A stretch of DNA of 64,000 nt from Megalobrama amblycephala. Its lineage: Eukaryota > Chordata > Actinopteri > Cypriniformes > Xenocyprididae. The notes beneath the pieces are model-generated. The model had not been told where the DNA came from. It did no database searches and saw only the letters and a program-made list of their open reading frames with translations. Positions 24,609 through 36,531 of this stretch are shown piece after piece (the first letter of the stretch is position 1; every line of letters starts with the position of its first letter). The stretch lies in assembly GCF_018812025.1 (NCBI RefSeq), contig NC_063052.1, forward strand, positions 17,629,414-17,693,413, in the 5' to 3' direction. The position numbers were made by a program, and so were the translations under genes.

Positions 24609-24632
24609 ATGCCCTACACACCATCACAGTGA
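24609..24632 (+). CDS. Short upstream open reading frame in the mc5r leader
   Basis: ATG at 24609 opens a seven-codon frame (MPYTPSQ) closed by TGA at 24630-24632, 38 nt before the receptor ATG and in a different frame. Its context has A at -3 (AAAGATGC). If the leader is transcribed as proposed, it could modulate translation of the receptor. Whether it is translated is unknown. Confidence 0.3.
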   Translation: MPYTPSQ

Positions 24633-24670
24633 CTCCAAGAAAAGACAACATTCCCATTCAATTCCTCAAG

Positions 24671-25660
24671 ATGAACACTTCAGAGACAACCACTCTTCCC
24701 TTCTGGACCATCCATGTTAATTCTAGTTCTGTTTCGTACCTCCTCAATGCTACCGAGACCCCATCCCATGCCAAGCCGAAAGCATGCGAGCAGCTCAACA
24801 TCGCCACTGAGGTGTTCCTCATCCTTGGCATCGTCAGTCTACTGGAAAACATCCTGGTTATCTGTGCCATAGTGAAAAACAAAAACCTACACTCGCCCAT
24901 GTATTTCTTCGTCTGCAGCCTGGCCGTGGCCGACATGCTGGTGAGCGTCTCCAACGCATGGGAGACCATAGTCATCTACTTGCTCACTAACCGGCAGTTG
25001 GTGGTGGAGGACCATTTCATCCGACAGATGGACAATGTGTTTGACTCTATGATCTGCATCTCTGTGGTAGCATCAATGTGTAGTCTTCTAGCTATTGCCG
25101 TTGATCGCTACGTCACGATTTTCTACGCTTTACGATACCACAACATCATGACGGTTCGCCGGGCCGCGCTCATCATCGGGGGGATTTGGACCTTCTGCAC
25201 CGGCTGTGGAATCGTCTTCATAATCTATTCTGACAACACATCCGTCATCGTGTGCTTGGTCTCCATGTTCTTCATCATGCTAGCACTCATGGCCTCCCTC
25301 TATAGCCACATGTTCATGCTGGCGCGTTCTCATGTCAAACGCATTGCCGCCCTGCCCGGCTACAACTCCATCCACCAGAGAGCCAGCATGAAGGCGGCCG
25401 TCACACTGACCATCCTTCTCGGGATCTTCATCGTCTGCTGGGCTCCATTCTTTCTCCACCTCATCCTTATGATCTCCTGCCCCAGAAACCTCTACTGCAT
25501 GTGCTTCATGTCTCACTTCAACATGTACCTCATCCTCATTATGTGCAACTCTGTCATCGACCCACTCATTTATGCTTTCAGGAGTCAGGAAATGCGAAAA
25601 ACGCTTAAGGAAATCATCTGCTGCTATAGCCTGAGGAACATCTTTGGAATGTCAAGGTAG
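24671..25660 (+). CDS. mc5r: Melanocortin receptor 5
   Basis: A 329-residue class A G-protein-coupled receptor. Family knowledge: MC5R binds alpha-MSH/ACTH-type melanocortins at the plasma membrane and couples through Gs to adenylate cyclase. Seen here: N-glycosylation sequons at N2, N17 and N26; seven hydrophobic segments at about 45-68, 78-105, 122-145, 165-187, 190-217, 241-267 and 283-304; the ligand-site acidic residues E98, D121 and D125; DRY at 145-147; CWAP at 256-259; DPLIY at 297-301 (the melanocortin-type D in place of N); and a CC pair at 317-318 suited to palmitoylation. [10 protein letters not shown] in the third inner loop and the NLYC segment favour MC5R over MC4R or MC3R. The start was chosen by homology and its A at -3; an in-frame ATG 58 codons upstream lies before the splice acceptor. 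Intact, single coding exon, clearly GC-richer than its flanks. Teleosts can carry mc5ra and mc5rb; I cannot tell which this is. Confidence 0.96.
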   Translation: MNTSETTTLPFWTIHVNSSSVSYLLNATETPSHAKPKACEQLNIATEVFLILGIVSLLENILVICAIVKNKNLHSPMYFFVCSLAVADMLVSVSNAWETIVIYLLTNRQLVVEDHFIRQMDNVFDSMICISVVASMCSLLAIAVDRYVTIFYALRYHNIMTVRRAALIIGGIWTFCTGCGIVFIIYSDNTSVIVCLVSMFFIMLALMASLYSHMFMLARSHVKRIAALPGYNSIHQRASMKAAVTLTILLGIFIVCWAPFFLHLILMISCPRNLYCMCFMSHFNMYLILIMCNSVIDPLIYAFRSQEMRKTLKEIICCYSLRNIFGMSR

Positions 25661-26221
25661 CGTCAAACCAAAAAAATGATTGAATGATGGATTCTCTTTT
25701 CACAATATTTCAATTTATAAAGTCTGAGAGCAGAATGCCACAACCCTCTCTTGATCTAGATGGAAAATATGATTTTTGTGATGATGTATACTATCTACTT
25801 ACTCCTCATCCTCTATCATGCAAACTATCTCAAAAAAGAAGCTGGACAATTAATTAACTCTTCAGGGCACAAAGATGCAAAATAGAATGTCTAATGAGGT
25901 AATTGTTTATATTAGAAATATATGTAGATGTTGTAATGTTGGAGAATTAAGGAGGCCTTAGTACTATGGAACAATATAATCCTCGATGAACAATGTGATT
26001 GAATACAGTCTCCAGGGACACAGAGGAGCTGTTGATCAAAGCCAATGGGAAAAACAAGTGCAATCATTTGTCAAATTAACCATGCAAACAAGATATTAAT
26101 GTTGTATAGATAAAATTACAATGTAATATAGCATGCAGTTTATATTGTTGCATGTGCTTTGTGGTTGGCAGTGAAAGTGAGAAAGAACGAGCCACTCTAT
26201 TGATTCCCAAAGTGAAATAAA
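25661..26221 (+). other. Probable mc5r 3' untranslated region
   Basis: AT-rich sequence without open frames or repeat ends follows the TAG. The first AATAAA motif I see on this strand is at 26216-26221; others are at 26318-26323 and 26591-26596. Which one, if any, is used cannot be told from sequence. Confidence 0.4.
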
Positions 26222-27797
26222 ATAATAAAAAACAGCAGCAGACTGCAATTTTTAAAAAAACATGGCGCAATTTATACACACATTACAAGACAGAACATAA
26301 AGTATAATATGCACTGAAATAAAAGAATGGAACCAGACGGACTGTGACAAAAATGGGTTCACTGTCATGCTGTTCGTAAAATGTCTACTTAAGGTTTCAA
26401 GGACTAAGAGGATGACAGAATTTCAGGTATCATGTCGCTATCAATTTTTTCAGAGACTTTATAGGCATCAGGAGTTTTGTAATAGTTGAAAATGAATAGA
26501 AATGCTTCTTCACATATGTGTGTACATCTATAGCTGCAAAAACAAAATCCAAAAAATATGTTATGACTTATACTGTATATTAACTCATACAATAAAACAA
26601 CAGAGAAAATAAGTTCTACCTAATTATACTGTGCAACTTCTGAAAATAAAAATCTTAAATATTTATTGTCCTCACAATTACAAGCATTCGTGGATATGTT
26701 TATATATTATTGTAGTAAGCACGAACATGTACTTGAATTTGGGGGTCTGCAGTTATTCTCGTTTGAAGTATTTACTACTGACCCTTTAAATGTAATGACA
26801 TTAAATTCTATGGCTTTTTTATTTCTTGTATTTGCTATAAAATTTCAGGGTGAGAATCAATGTTCCTGTTGTTTGTCATTATGCTGCTTACTGTCTATAG
26901 TCACTGAACAAGTAAATCTGTTTGGGGGGGGGGGGGTATTTTTAATAATAAATTCCTAAATCGATTTTGAAACATGAAACAAATAACGAAACAGCAAAAA
27001 TGTTTAATGTAATATACAAAAATATGAAAATTCAATAAATAAAAACAACAAAATTCATCCTAATAAAATGCGACAACTTCATTTGTTACTTATCAGAAAT
27101 ATTACAATTTCAGTTTGGATAGAATTACAATAATAAAAAAATATCTCTATTTAAATGAACTAGTGTAATAGGTCTATCCATGTTTGCTTATCCAGTGGCT
27201 TACATTAGAAGTATGTAATCTAAATGTAAATCTGTTCATGCTAAATTCTATGAAGTGTTATAGTAGGATTCTGGTGGTAGGCTAGCAGATATTGTCTTGT
27301 ATTGACTTCTGATTGAGTCAGAATTTAAAAGTGTAAGTAGGTAATTGCTCAGACTGTGTAAATATGTTCAGTTAGGTTGTTTGTCAGCTTGATTTTTGCC
27401 ATTTTATTACTCCCTTCTCTTCACTTTGGTTCAAAGTGGTTCAGTTCATTTCAGTTCTAATCACCAAGTATAATGTCAACCCTCTTTACATGGGCTCATG
27501 ATGGTAATAATAGAATGTGCCTTCAATGTGTTTTGTGCTGTCAAAATGATCTGGAGGTTGTCTGATCTGTCCTCCCGGTCTCTCTGTGGTACATTAACTG
27601 CTCAAGTGCTCAGGTTTGCTGGCTCTCCATGAAGAATCATTGACAATGTATCTCTAAAAACCCCTCACTGTTTCAACAGAAAACAACTTGAATCCCACTC
27701 CTCACAAACTAATCTGCTCTGGAGTGGTTTCACATACACAGACAATTATTAGACAAGTATCATTAAAATTCTAAACATACAAAGTGGCAATCACTAA

Positions 27798-27799
<2 letters not shown>
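26222..27799. other. Non-coding DNA downstream of mc5r
   Basis: Contains a 13-G homopolymer at 26924-26936 and several A-rich runs. The part at 27360-27660 is compositionally balanced and free of recognised repeats. No second receptor or other gene was found. Confidence 0.45.

Positions 27800-27874
<75 letters not shown>
27800..27874. repeat. (TA)n microsatellite, about 75 bp
   Basis: Uninterrupted alternating TA. Confidence 0.97.
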
Positions 27875-27878
<4 letters not shown>

Positions 27879-28363
27879 CACTTGTTTTTCATTCTTGTAT
27901 TGTGTGAAACAATGATACAGCTGGTAGTGAACAGCAGTAATGCTCCTCACTGTGATAAATGCTCTGTGCATCTGTGTTATGCTGTGTAATCTCTTACTTT
28001 CATGTATTTGGTTGCATGTATAATTAAAATATAAGAATAAAGTTCATTCTTGTGTCCATTTTTCATTGTTACATTTTTTTCATCAATTTACAAGAACAAA
28101 CTCTTTCCTTTGTGCATTTAAGAGAAAACAAATCACATATGCTGTTGCACTACAATAAATTAAAGAACTATTTCTTTGCATTGCATACAACAATTAACTT
28201 ATGTTATGCATAGAATAAATTAATATACTCTATGCTGTTGCATTGCAATGCATACAAGAACTAACACTGTTTCCTTGTAATGTGTACAAAAACTTACTTT
28301 TTCCATAACACATAACATGTTGTATTGCGATGAAGTAACTAATTCTTTGCAGTGAAGAGATAA

Positions 28364-28572
28364 CACTGTAGTCACATGGACTGTTTTAAATATGTCTTTA
28401 GCTTTCTGGGCGTTTGAAAGTATAAATTATCTTGTTGTCAATGGAGACCTCACTGAGCCATCAAATTTGATCAAAAATATCTCAATTTGTGTTCTGAAGT
28501 TCTTACGGGTGTGAAACGACATGAGGGTGAATAATTAATGACAGAATTTTCATTTTTGTGTGAACTAAGCCT
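28364..28572 (+). mobile_element. Right half of a TTAA-type MITE
   Basis: Matches the right arm of the 13718-14373 / 23466-24084 family: CACTGTAGTCACATGGACTG, CCTCACTGAGCCATC, TTCTTACGGGTGTGAAACGA, ending TTTTGTGTGAACTAAGCCT before TTAA. The left half is absent. Confidence 0.75.
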
Positions 28573-28752
28573 TTAAAACAGAAATCCTCAAATATATATT
28601 TTTTAAGATGGACTGGCCACATTATCATTTTGTAAATTATGTTTGTTCAGACATTAATATCCTATATCTACATCTACATCTGTTGGCATAAAATTAAATA
28701 ACCATTCGCAAATATATATATATTTTTTACTTAACATTAAATAATTTAGCTG

Positions 28753-28754
<2 letters not shown>

Positions 28755-28834
<80 letters not shown>
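28755..28834. repeat. (TA)n microsatellite, about 80 bp
   Basis: Alternating TA with no interruption; the second long TA tract within 1 kb. Confidence 0.97.
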
Positions 28835-28836
<2 letters not shown>

Positions 28837-30804
28837 TTTGTTCATTTCAAATGAGTGTTCTTATCCATCAGCTTATTTAACTGAAAACCATGAATGGAGT
28901 GTAAAAACATTAGTCAGTCTTTTTAAATCAAGAGCTTTTGTGATATACAAGCAACTGTGAATGCTTTTTTTTTTTTTTTTTTTAAATAGATGTATTTGGT
29001 TTAAATCCTAATGGGGTTAGAGCTTGACCAATCATATGTTCAGAGCATGAATATGATTTTGCTAGAACATATTCACATCATTATGATATGATAGACATGT
29101 ATTATTAACTCTGTTCAGTACTTGTGAACAACACTAGGGCTTTACATTCTACAGAAAAGTTGCTCTTGGTTATTCCATTAGGGGGTTCAGATTCTTGCGG
29201 GAATACAAAAGCCATTAAATGAATTGAATAATCCTTTTCCATTTTGGAGTTGACATGATAACAAGAAGAAAGAGCCTTTCATGATAAAAGAGGCAGTGTA
29301 AAAACTGAACCAGAGGAATTTGACAATCACGCTGCAAAAAACTCATCAGTGCAGTCAAGTTTTTTTTGTTTGTTTGTTCGTTTTTTCATTTGATGTTCAA
29401 GGTATTGGTGCATGCCAGTTCCTTTTTTTTTTTCGAATAGTTTTTCCACTTCAATTCAACTTTCAAGAATTCAACGGTCTGGTAAGCTTGATGAACTTGC
29501 AGCTGCTTCTCTTAATAGAGCAGAATCTCATTTAAACCTCTAATAAAATAGTTTATTTCAGTCAATATGTCTGTCTTTTTGGGGTCCCTACAGAGCATTA
29601 CAATCAAATCACGTCCTCACGCAACATCTTTTAGACCCCTTAATAAAAAGGTGATTATATTTCTTAGAAGTGCTGCTTTCCTCTGTATACGGGCTTCAGA
29701 TGAACGCTCTCCTGAGAAGACATCATGTGAGTAATGTCAACGTAATAAAAAGAGTAAATATCGCCCTTTCATTTGCAGTAGCAGTAGATGTCTCAGTGTG
29801 TGTTCTTTCCCTGTGGACTCTTCCTTTGATGATTCTTACTGCAGATGAGCCATCATCATTTCTGCACGTCGTTTGCGCTTCAGGGCATGATGTCCACAAA
29901 GCACTATTTGAAGTTCTGCAATGACCTTCAAAATGAAGTGATAACAGCCTGAAGCATGTGACCGTTTATCACACGTTGCCGCAAGTAATAAAAGGATCAT
30001 TTGTGTGGGAAGAATCCAACCAAGATCTAATATGAACCACAAATGTTTGTTAATGTAACGTGTTCATATTTTGAGGTATGAGGTACCTGCATTAATAATA
30101 TATAAATACTGTTTGAACAAAATTGTTTCTTTTAGCTTTTTCTATGGGGAGAGTTGTTTACTTTCAGACAAACTGAAAAAAAAAAAAACTGGTTCAAACC
30201 GGATTTCCAATTGGACCATCATAAAAATGCACTTTAAATGACACAGTCAGTAAGCTCCGAAAAGGACAATCCATTATAAAAGTGCACATTATGACTCATT
30301 TTCTATATTCCATATAGATTGAAACCATATGATAGCTTTGTGTAAGGAACGCAACAAAATTCATGTTATTTACAGAAAATCTTCCCACATCATTTAATTA
30401 CACACTTTTCAATAGAAACGTAATATGTGGGAGACCAAAATGTTTCAGGACAATGCAGTTAATTTTCCCACTTTAAATTTTTGCAATTGCTATATTCCAT
30501 GTCTTTCCTTTTGTTGTACTCTAATGTTGGTTATTAAAGCAGAATACATTTTATTTTGGACTTCATTAGCTCCCAAAGAGCATGTGTTGTGCATAACGGT
30601 GAACGGAAGAAAAACTATTAAAAGTTATATACCAGGTGCCCTAGATTCAAAAATTGAATTTACCTCGGCATAGTTAAATAACAAGAGTTCATGAGTACAT
30701 GGAAATGACATACAGTGAGTCTCAAACTCCATTGTTTCCTCCTTCTTATATAAATCTCATTTGTTTAAAAGACCTCAGAAAAACAGGTGAATCTCAACAT
30801 AACA
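28835..30804. other. Non-coding sequence, no gene supported
   Basis: Homopolymer T (near 28964-28983) and A (30177-30188) runs and ordinary AT-rich DNA. Open frames of 60-85 codons show no motif or conserved-looking composition. Confidence 0.4.
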
Positions 30805-30826
30805 CCGACTGTTACGTAACAGTCGG
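30805..30826. repeat. Perfect 22-bp palindrome
   Basis: The half-site CCGACTGTTAC is followed immediately by its exact reverse complement. It could be the fused ends of a TIR element, a dyad protein-binding site, or chance. Sequence to its right (to about 31470) is GC-richer than average. Confidence 0.6.
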
Positions 30827-32435
30827 GATCATTAATATGTACGCCCCCAATATTTGCATATGCCAGCCTATGTTCAAAGCATTACACAAGGGCAGCCAGT
30901 ATTAATGTCTGGATCTGTGCACAGCTGAATCATCAGACTAGGTAAGCAAGCAAGAACAATAGCGAAGAATGGCAGATGGAGCAATAATAACTGACATGAT
31001 CCATGATATCATGATATTTTTAGTGGTGTTTGTAAATTGTCTTTCTAAATGTTTCGTTAGCATGTTGCTAATGTACTGGTAAATGTGTTTAAAGTTACCA
31101 TCGTTTCTTACTGTATTCACGGAGACAAGAGCCGTCGCTATTTTCATCTTTAAACACTTGCAGTCTGTATAATTCATAAACACAACTTCATTCTTTATAA
31201 ATCTCTCCAACAGTGTGTAATGTTAGCTTTAGCCATGGAGCACTATCAAACTCATTCAGAATCAAATGTAAACATCCAAATAAATACTATACTTATGCGA
31301 TTAGACATGTTGCATGATGAACACTTTGTAAAGATCCATTCTGAGGGTTATATTAGCTCTGTGAACTTTTTTTAATGTTGTTTAAGGCAACGCAAGCTCT
31401 TGGGGCGTGGAGCACGAGAATTAAAGGGGCCGCACACCCTGAATCGGCGCATTTATAATGATGCCCCAAAATAGGCAGTTAAAAAAATTAATAAAAAAAA
31501 AAATCTATGGGGTATTTTGAGCTGAAACTTCACAGACACATTCAGGGAACACCTTAGACTTATATTACATCTTTTAAAAACATGTTCTTCGGCACCTTTA
31601 ATTGCAATGTAAATGTATTATATTTTAAATTTATATGAAATGCAATTAGCTGAACTTTAGAGTAGTTTGACCCACTTAAGTAGGAATTAATTACATCTTT
31701 ATGTAATTTCATAATTCTACTGTATTTGAAATATGGTTAAAATGCACAGCCAAATGTACTGACAAGCATTTATGATGAACTAAAATATACTTTAATGTAA
31801 TTTCTATAGAAATTTTCATGTCATGTATTTAAATAAATTTGTTATTACACATTTGTAAAGATGAGGTTGCAATTTAGTACATTTAAAACATATTAACTTT
31901 AAGTAATATCAAACAACACACCACAGTAGTATGCATGGCAAAAATTATTGAAACATGACTTAAAATGCACTTTTAAAAGAAACATGTTCAGAAACATGAA
32001 ACTGTGCTCTCTTTAAGTGTCTTTTTATCTCATTAATATTATATTATTATATTTTTAAGAAATAATGTACTATTGCACATTCAGTATAAGCACACTTCTT
32101 TTTCACAAGGGTTTGCAAAGGTGATGTTTTCAGAAATCTAACTTGCTCTGCTTGATTTCAAAGCAATGTGGCTCTTTCCACACTCTTAAACAAATGTTAC
32201 ATTGTTACATATTCCTATTTATTAAATGCTCCATCAGAGCTTTCTCTAAGGCGTAAGTGCATTTAGATTTCTCACAAAAAAGAAACAAACTGTATCGACC
32301 ATTTCATTTCAACCATCAAGCATCCTTCGTATATAACAGCCCTTAATTGGTCCTTTGTGGACAAATTTGGGCACAAAGGTCTCAGGTGTGATCCCCGAAT
32401 TTTTTTTTAAATTAAATTTCATATCAATTTATGCA

Positions 32436-32472
<37 letters not shown>

Positions 32473-32870
32473 TTTTTGGGGTATTTTGGATTTATCTCTA
32501 AAGGACCATATTTTTTTTAATGTAAAATAAGCTTATTTTTGTTATATTTAATATTTCTTTTGCTTCATTAAAAAATAAATAAAATAATTCCAGTAAGTTC
32601 AGGCAGCCAAAACCTAAAAAACTGGTGACATGGTGAATCTGGTGTCATATGATGGTATAAAAATAGCAAAATAGCAAAAATATAAATACCCACTACATGG
32701 CTATAGTACTAAATGGCTGCATATAGGCTGAAATCTATAAACCATTGTTGTAAAGAACTTAACCTCTTAAGTTTATTTTTTTTTATTTTTTTTTAAATGG
32801 TCTGTTATAGGCTCAATCAATGGCTTTCAGTGCAATGCTTTTGTGGATGTGTGTGTGTGTGTGTGTGAGA

Positions 32871-32908
<38 letters not shown>

Positions 32909-33184
32909 GTGTTTGACACATTGAGAATGTTGTATAGGCACACCCCTTCATTTATATGTATGTATGATCTGCATTGTGTTGGATTTAATTGCTCTGAATT
33001 ATAGCTTTTCCTTTTCATTTACTATATGGGTGCCTATTTTTGTCCATGAAGGACCAATTAAGGAGGTTTTTTTTTTTTTTTCAACCACTGAACATTGTTG
33101 AATCAAGTCCAATTTGTGTGTGTGCGTGTGTGTGTGTGTGTTCAGGTGGCAAACTTAGGAAAAATAGCCATGTCTTGTACCGTT
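30827..33184. repeat. Non-coding with (GT)n and (GA)n microsatellites
   Basis: A (GT)n tract at 32439-32471 and a compound (GT)n(GA)n tract at 32849-32908. The remainder is AT-rich without recognised genes; 30827-31600 may be old repeat material, but its boundaries are not visible. Confidence 0.5.
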
Positions 33185-33300
33185 CTGGGGTGCGTTTCCC
33201 GAAAGCATCGTTAGTCAACTATGGTTGTAAGTCCCATTAAAACTGTATTGATAATGACGGAACTTGCGACCATAGTTCGTTTTAGGAAACGCACCCCAGA
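33185..33300. mobile_element. Small MITE (TCTGGGGTGCGTTTCC ends)
   Basis: A 116-bp element whose ends TCTGGGGTGCGTTTCC and GGAAACGCACCCCAGA are exact inverses, with inner AACTATGGT/ACCATAGTT blocks also inverted. No coding capacity. Confidence 0.8.
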
Positions 33301-33311
33301 TTAAGGAAACG

Positions 33312-33314
<3 letters not shown>

Positions 33315-33344
<30 letters not shown>
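33315..33344. repeat. Poly-A run
   Basis: About 30 consecutive A residues right after the small MITE; it could be a simple expansion. Confidence 0.9.
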
Positions 33345-33347
<3 letters not shown>

Positions 33348-34576
33348 GACCATGGACCATTTGGTCCCAATAGACCATTTAGGGTTAAAGTGCTTTTTTT
33401 TCTCTTTTTTTTTGACCATTTTGGATCATGCAGGAACTAACCAAAATCTCTTTTTGTCTTCTACAGTAAAAAAGACAAGAGAATATATTCCTTTAACACA
33501 CCATTCTCCTACATAGCTTTGAAAGAAAATAAGTGTTTTTGCACACTGAAAGCTTCAAGACATGGTGGGCTGAATCCGTAAAAAAAACCTCTAGAACTCT
33601 AGGTTTTAATAGAGGGAAAAGAAAAACAAGGTCTAAATGGAAAGCCAGTTATTGTCAGAGGCTCGCTGTGTAACAAATGGACCTCTGTATGAGATTAAAA
33701 AATAGTGACATGTTTAGAATGACTGATTTTCAAAAGTCTGCAGCCAGTATGAGAGAGAAAGTGTGTAGAGCCGTGCAAGGTCTTGGTTGCCCATGGCGAC
33801 ATTTATCACTGCTTCAAAGAGTCGACGTGCGAGTGGAGTTACATGCGTCCTGATGTTTGGGGGGTTGTGGCACTGCAGAGCAGCATTAATGTTGAGATTT
33901 CATGAGGTTCCTGAGCACTAGTTCATTAATGTGTGTTAAACAGAAGAGGCTCTTAACTACTAAAAAGAAACAGACCTTTACTACACAAAAGCACTGCAGG
34001 AAACCTCCACTGCACTATGAAATATATCACTGTTCTTATGGTTGCTACAGATTCTAAAAACTTTCACTGATTAGACTGTAATACATTTTATGTTTTTATT
34101 CTCAACCCAAAGATTACCTTATCTGCCTGCCATCTTGTGGAATATATGCACAAGAAATAATAAAGTACCGTTAATATATTTAAATAAAGAAAAGCTTTAA
34201 ATTAATATATAAGAGCGGAACAGTGCTGGGGAAATTGTAACATTTGAACCGACTATCTCAAATAAGTGCACTGCTTAAAGGAATAATATTACTGATTTAA
34301 TATGTGATCATATTACTGAATGGGTTACTCATTGACACAGCTGTCAGGAGTAATATGCTTTTAAAGAAAAAGTGGTAGTTACGATACTTAATTCTATATG
34401 TATGTGTATATACATTAGCGACGTGAACGCTGGGAGGGGGGCGGGTTGGCTTGTGGCCCTGCCCCTTTAATCAGTAATAGTAAAGTGCCTTTTCGGTCGT
34501 ATTGCAGTGCAACTATATACACGCAGTCAGCCAATCCTTCTACACCTAGTCCTTCATAACTAGTGTATAGTTGCAT

Positions 34577-34579
<3 letters not shown>
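33345..34579. other. Non-coding, partly single-copy-looking
   Basis: 33720-33960 has balanced composition and no recognised repeat. The remainder is AT-rich. No gene motif. Confidence 0.4.

Positions 34580-34624
<45 letters not shown>
34580..34624. repeat. (TA)n microsatellite
   Basis: Alternating TA, about 45 bp. Confidence 0.95.
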
Positions 34625-34628
<4 letters not shown>

Positions 34629-34689
34629 GCCCAACAATGCAGGGAATGAGGAAAGGGTAACATCTTAATTTCGTAATTTCAAGTTTGTG

Positions 34690-35515
34690 TATTAAATTAC
34701 ACAGTGGTGTGGTAATTCATGACCGCATTCGTAAAGCACAACTCCCTCACACCTTCAGCACTCATACATCCCTATTTAAGAGCTTTACTACCACCGAACT
34801 TTACTGTGGGAACCATGCACTTCTCACTATACTCCTCCTCTAGCAACACCATAACATTTTGGTAGCTGTTAGATCCAAAATGATTGATTTGGTCTCATGA
34901 GACCAGAGTATTGATCCCCAGAAGTCTATATTTTGTAAATATGGGCCTTGGAAAAGGCTAACTGACTTTATTGTACTTTGGCTACAGTAAGTAGTTCCAG
35001 TGAAAACAACAACCATGCATGTCATTTCTGCAGGGTGCATCTTACTCTGTGAGATAAACAGTCACTCTTTTCATAGCTTTTGCTGGCTCTGAGACACTTG
35101 CTTGGTATTTCTCCTGCTCTTTGTCTAGCAAAAAAAATCCCTCATCACTAAATGAAAGCTTAAAATGAAGGCCTGATTATTTCAGGGGCCTTGTCACAAG
35201 TACAAAGTTTTTGAATATCTGTTACTTTTGCTATATTTTCACACTTAAAACAACGATTTGGTAATCCTCATGTATCACTGTCCTCTTTTGTGCTAAGAAA
35301 TAAGTCTCCTGACAGTTCTCTCCCAAGTGGTTCCATTGTTGTCAGCATTATGTCTGAGAATGATTCAGTGAGCTATATAACACTTTTAATTGTCAAGAAA
35401 TTACTTCTCTTTAAAAGTTTTGGTTCAACATACTTACTTGTTGATCAAACATAGCCTTAAACTTACTACTAAACTTTATTTAGTAACTTTTAGGAGGGTG
35501 TACTCATTTTTGCTA
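34690..35515 (-). pseudogene. Heavily decayed Tc1-like transposase
   Basis: On the minus strand, fragments in several frames recall Tc1 transposases: a segment at 34840-35040 carries VVFTGTTYCSQST and ends near GSILWSHETK, matching the family's GS.LWSDETK block with the catalytic Asp replaced by His. Downstream, in another frame, EKCMVPTVKFGGS and GCMSAEGV recall the PTVKHGGGS...WGCF.A.G block. Many stops and frameshifts separate them. A terminal-repeat-like GGGTGTACTCATTTTTGCT lies at about 35494-35513; the other end is not visible. It differs from the two better-preserved Tc1-like copies at 52.7 and 60.5 kb, so it is a separate, older family. Confidence 0.65.
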
Positions 35516-36531
35516 CACATTTTATCACCTTGATAAGAAAATCTTATTTTCCTGAATAATTTTGACATGCTTTTTTGGTAATTGATTTTGACTTGCTGGA
35601 ACATTATATCTCTAAATAACCCTAACATGTCTTCTAAGTAATTGAGTAATTGCTGACTTATAATGCACATTGAAAAAAATGGTGTATAGGATTGACATAG
35701 AAATGATTTTCTCAGATTTCTAGTAAATTTCAGGAAAAAAAAAATACAAAGAAAAGGCAAGCAGCACATTGAATTAACTCAAATAATCTCTTTAACTTTA
35801 AAAATGTATTTTTTTACAGTGCGGATGTACTTAAAACTTTAAACAGCAGACAAAATTATTTTTAGGTATGGAAATCATGTAATAATGATTGATTGTAATC
35901 AGAAGTGGATGGTTCTAATTTGACGTTCCTCAATGCACATGTGTTGTGTATGCAGATTGTTTTTCACTCTGGGCCTGTGATGGCATTATCCACTCTCATG
36001 CACATCTTGTGTTAATTAGCACCTGGCTGCCTTTTATGTGCTGACGACAGCAGCAATTATAGAGAATTATGACAAAATGACTAAACTCACATGAAAGGCA
36101 CAAGCAGCATCATATAAGAAAACAGTCTAAGACTTGTATAAACATGCTTAGAGTCAAAAAAAGATACCCAGTATCATAGACAAATATTATAGGCAAATTC
36201 GCTGCGTTGACCAACATAAAGCTGCTTGGTTTAGCCATGCTTCAGCTACACTATTGATAATGGACGCTTTTAAACCAGCATTAAAATAACAGCAGCAGAA
36301 AATATTGTTTTTTTGTAAATAAATATAAGTAAAAATATGATTAAGTACAGCTTCACTTAAGAATCTTGCTAGCAGTCATCATCGTAATTCATATCCTCCG
36401 TCGTATAAAAGGTGTTTTTCACAATCACGAGCAGTTTTGACACGAAGGGTGGTTGATTAACATATGAAGTAATATGGTATAAATGTTTTATTTTAAAAAA
36501 TATAGATGTAAAAACTAAATGGTCGCTGTCA
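35516..36531. other. Non-coding; possible conserved segment at 35880-36130
   Basis: AT-rich except 35880-36130, which has balanced composition, no repeat ends and runs such as GTGTTAATTAGCACCTGGC that look like vertebrate conserved non-coding sequence. This is only an impression from composition and motif style. Confidence 0.3.

Noticed and set aside
24497..24670. Upstream in-frame ATG extending mc5r by 58 codons
   Set aside because: The extra residues do not resemble a melanocortin receptor N-terminus, the reading crosses a good splice acceptor, and starting at 24671 gives the family's usual length and sequon-rich N-terminus.
25280..25516. 78-codon minus-strand frame within mc5r
   Set aside because: Shadow of the receptor coding sequence on the opposite strand; no motif of its own.
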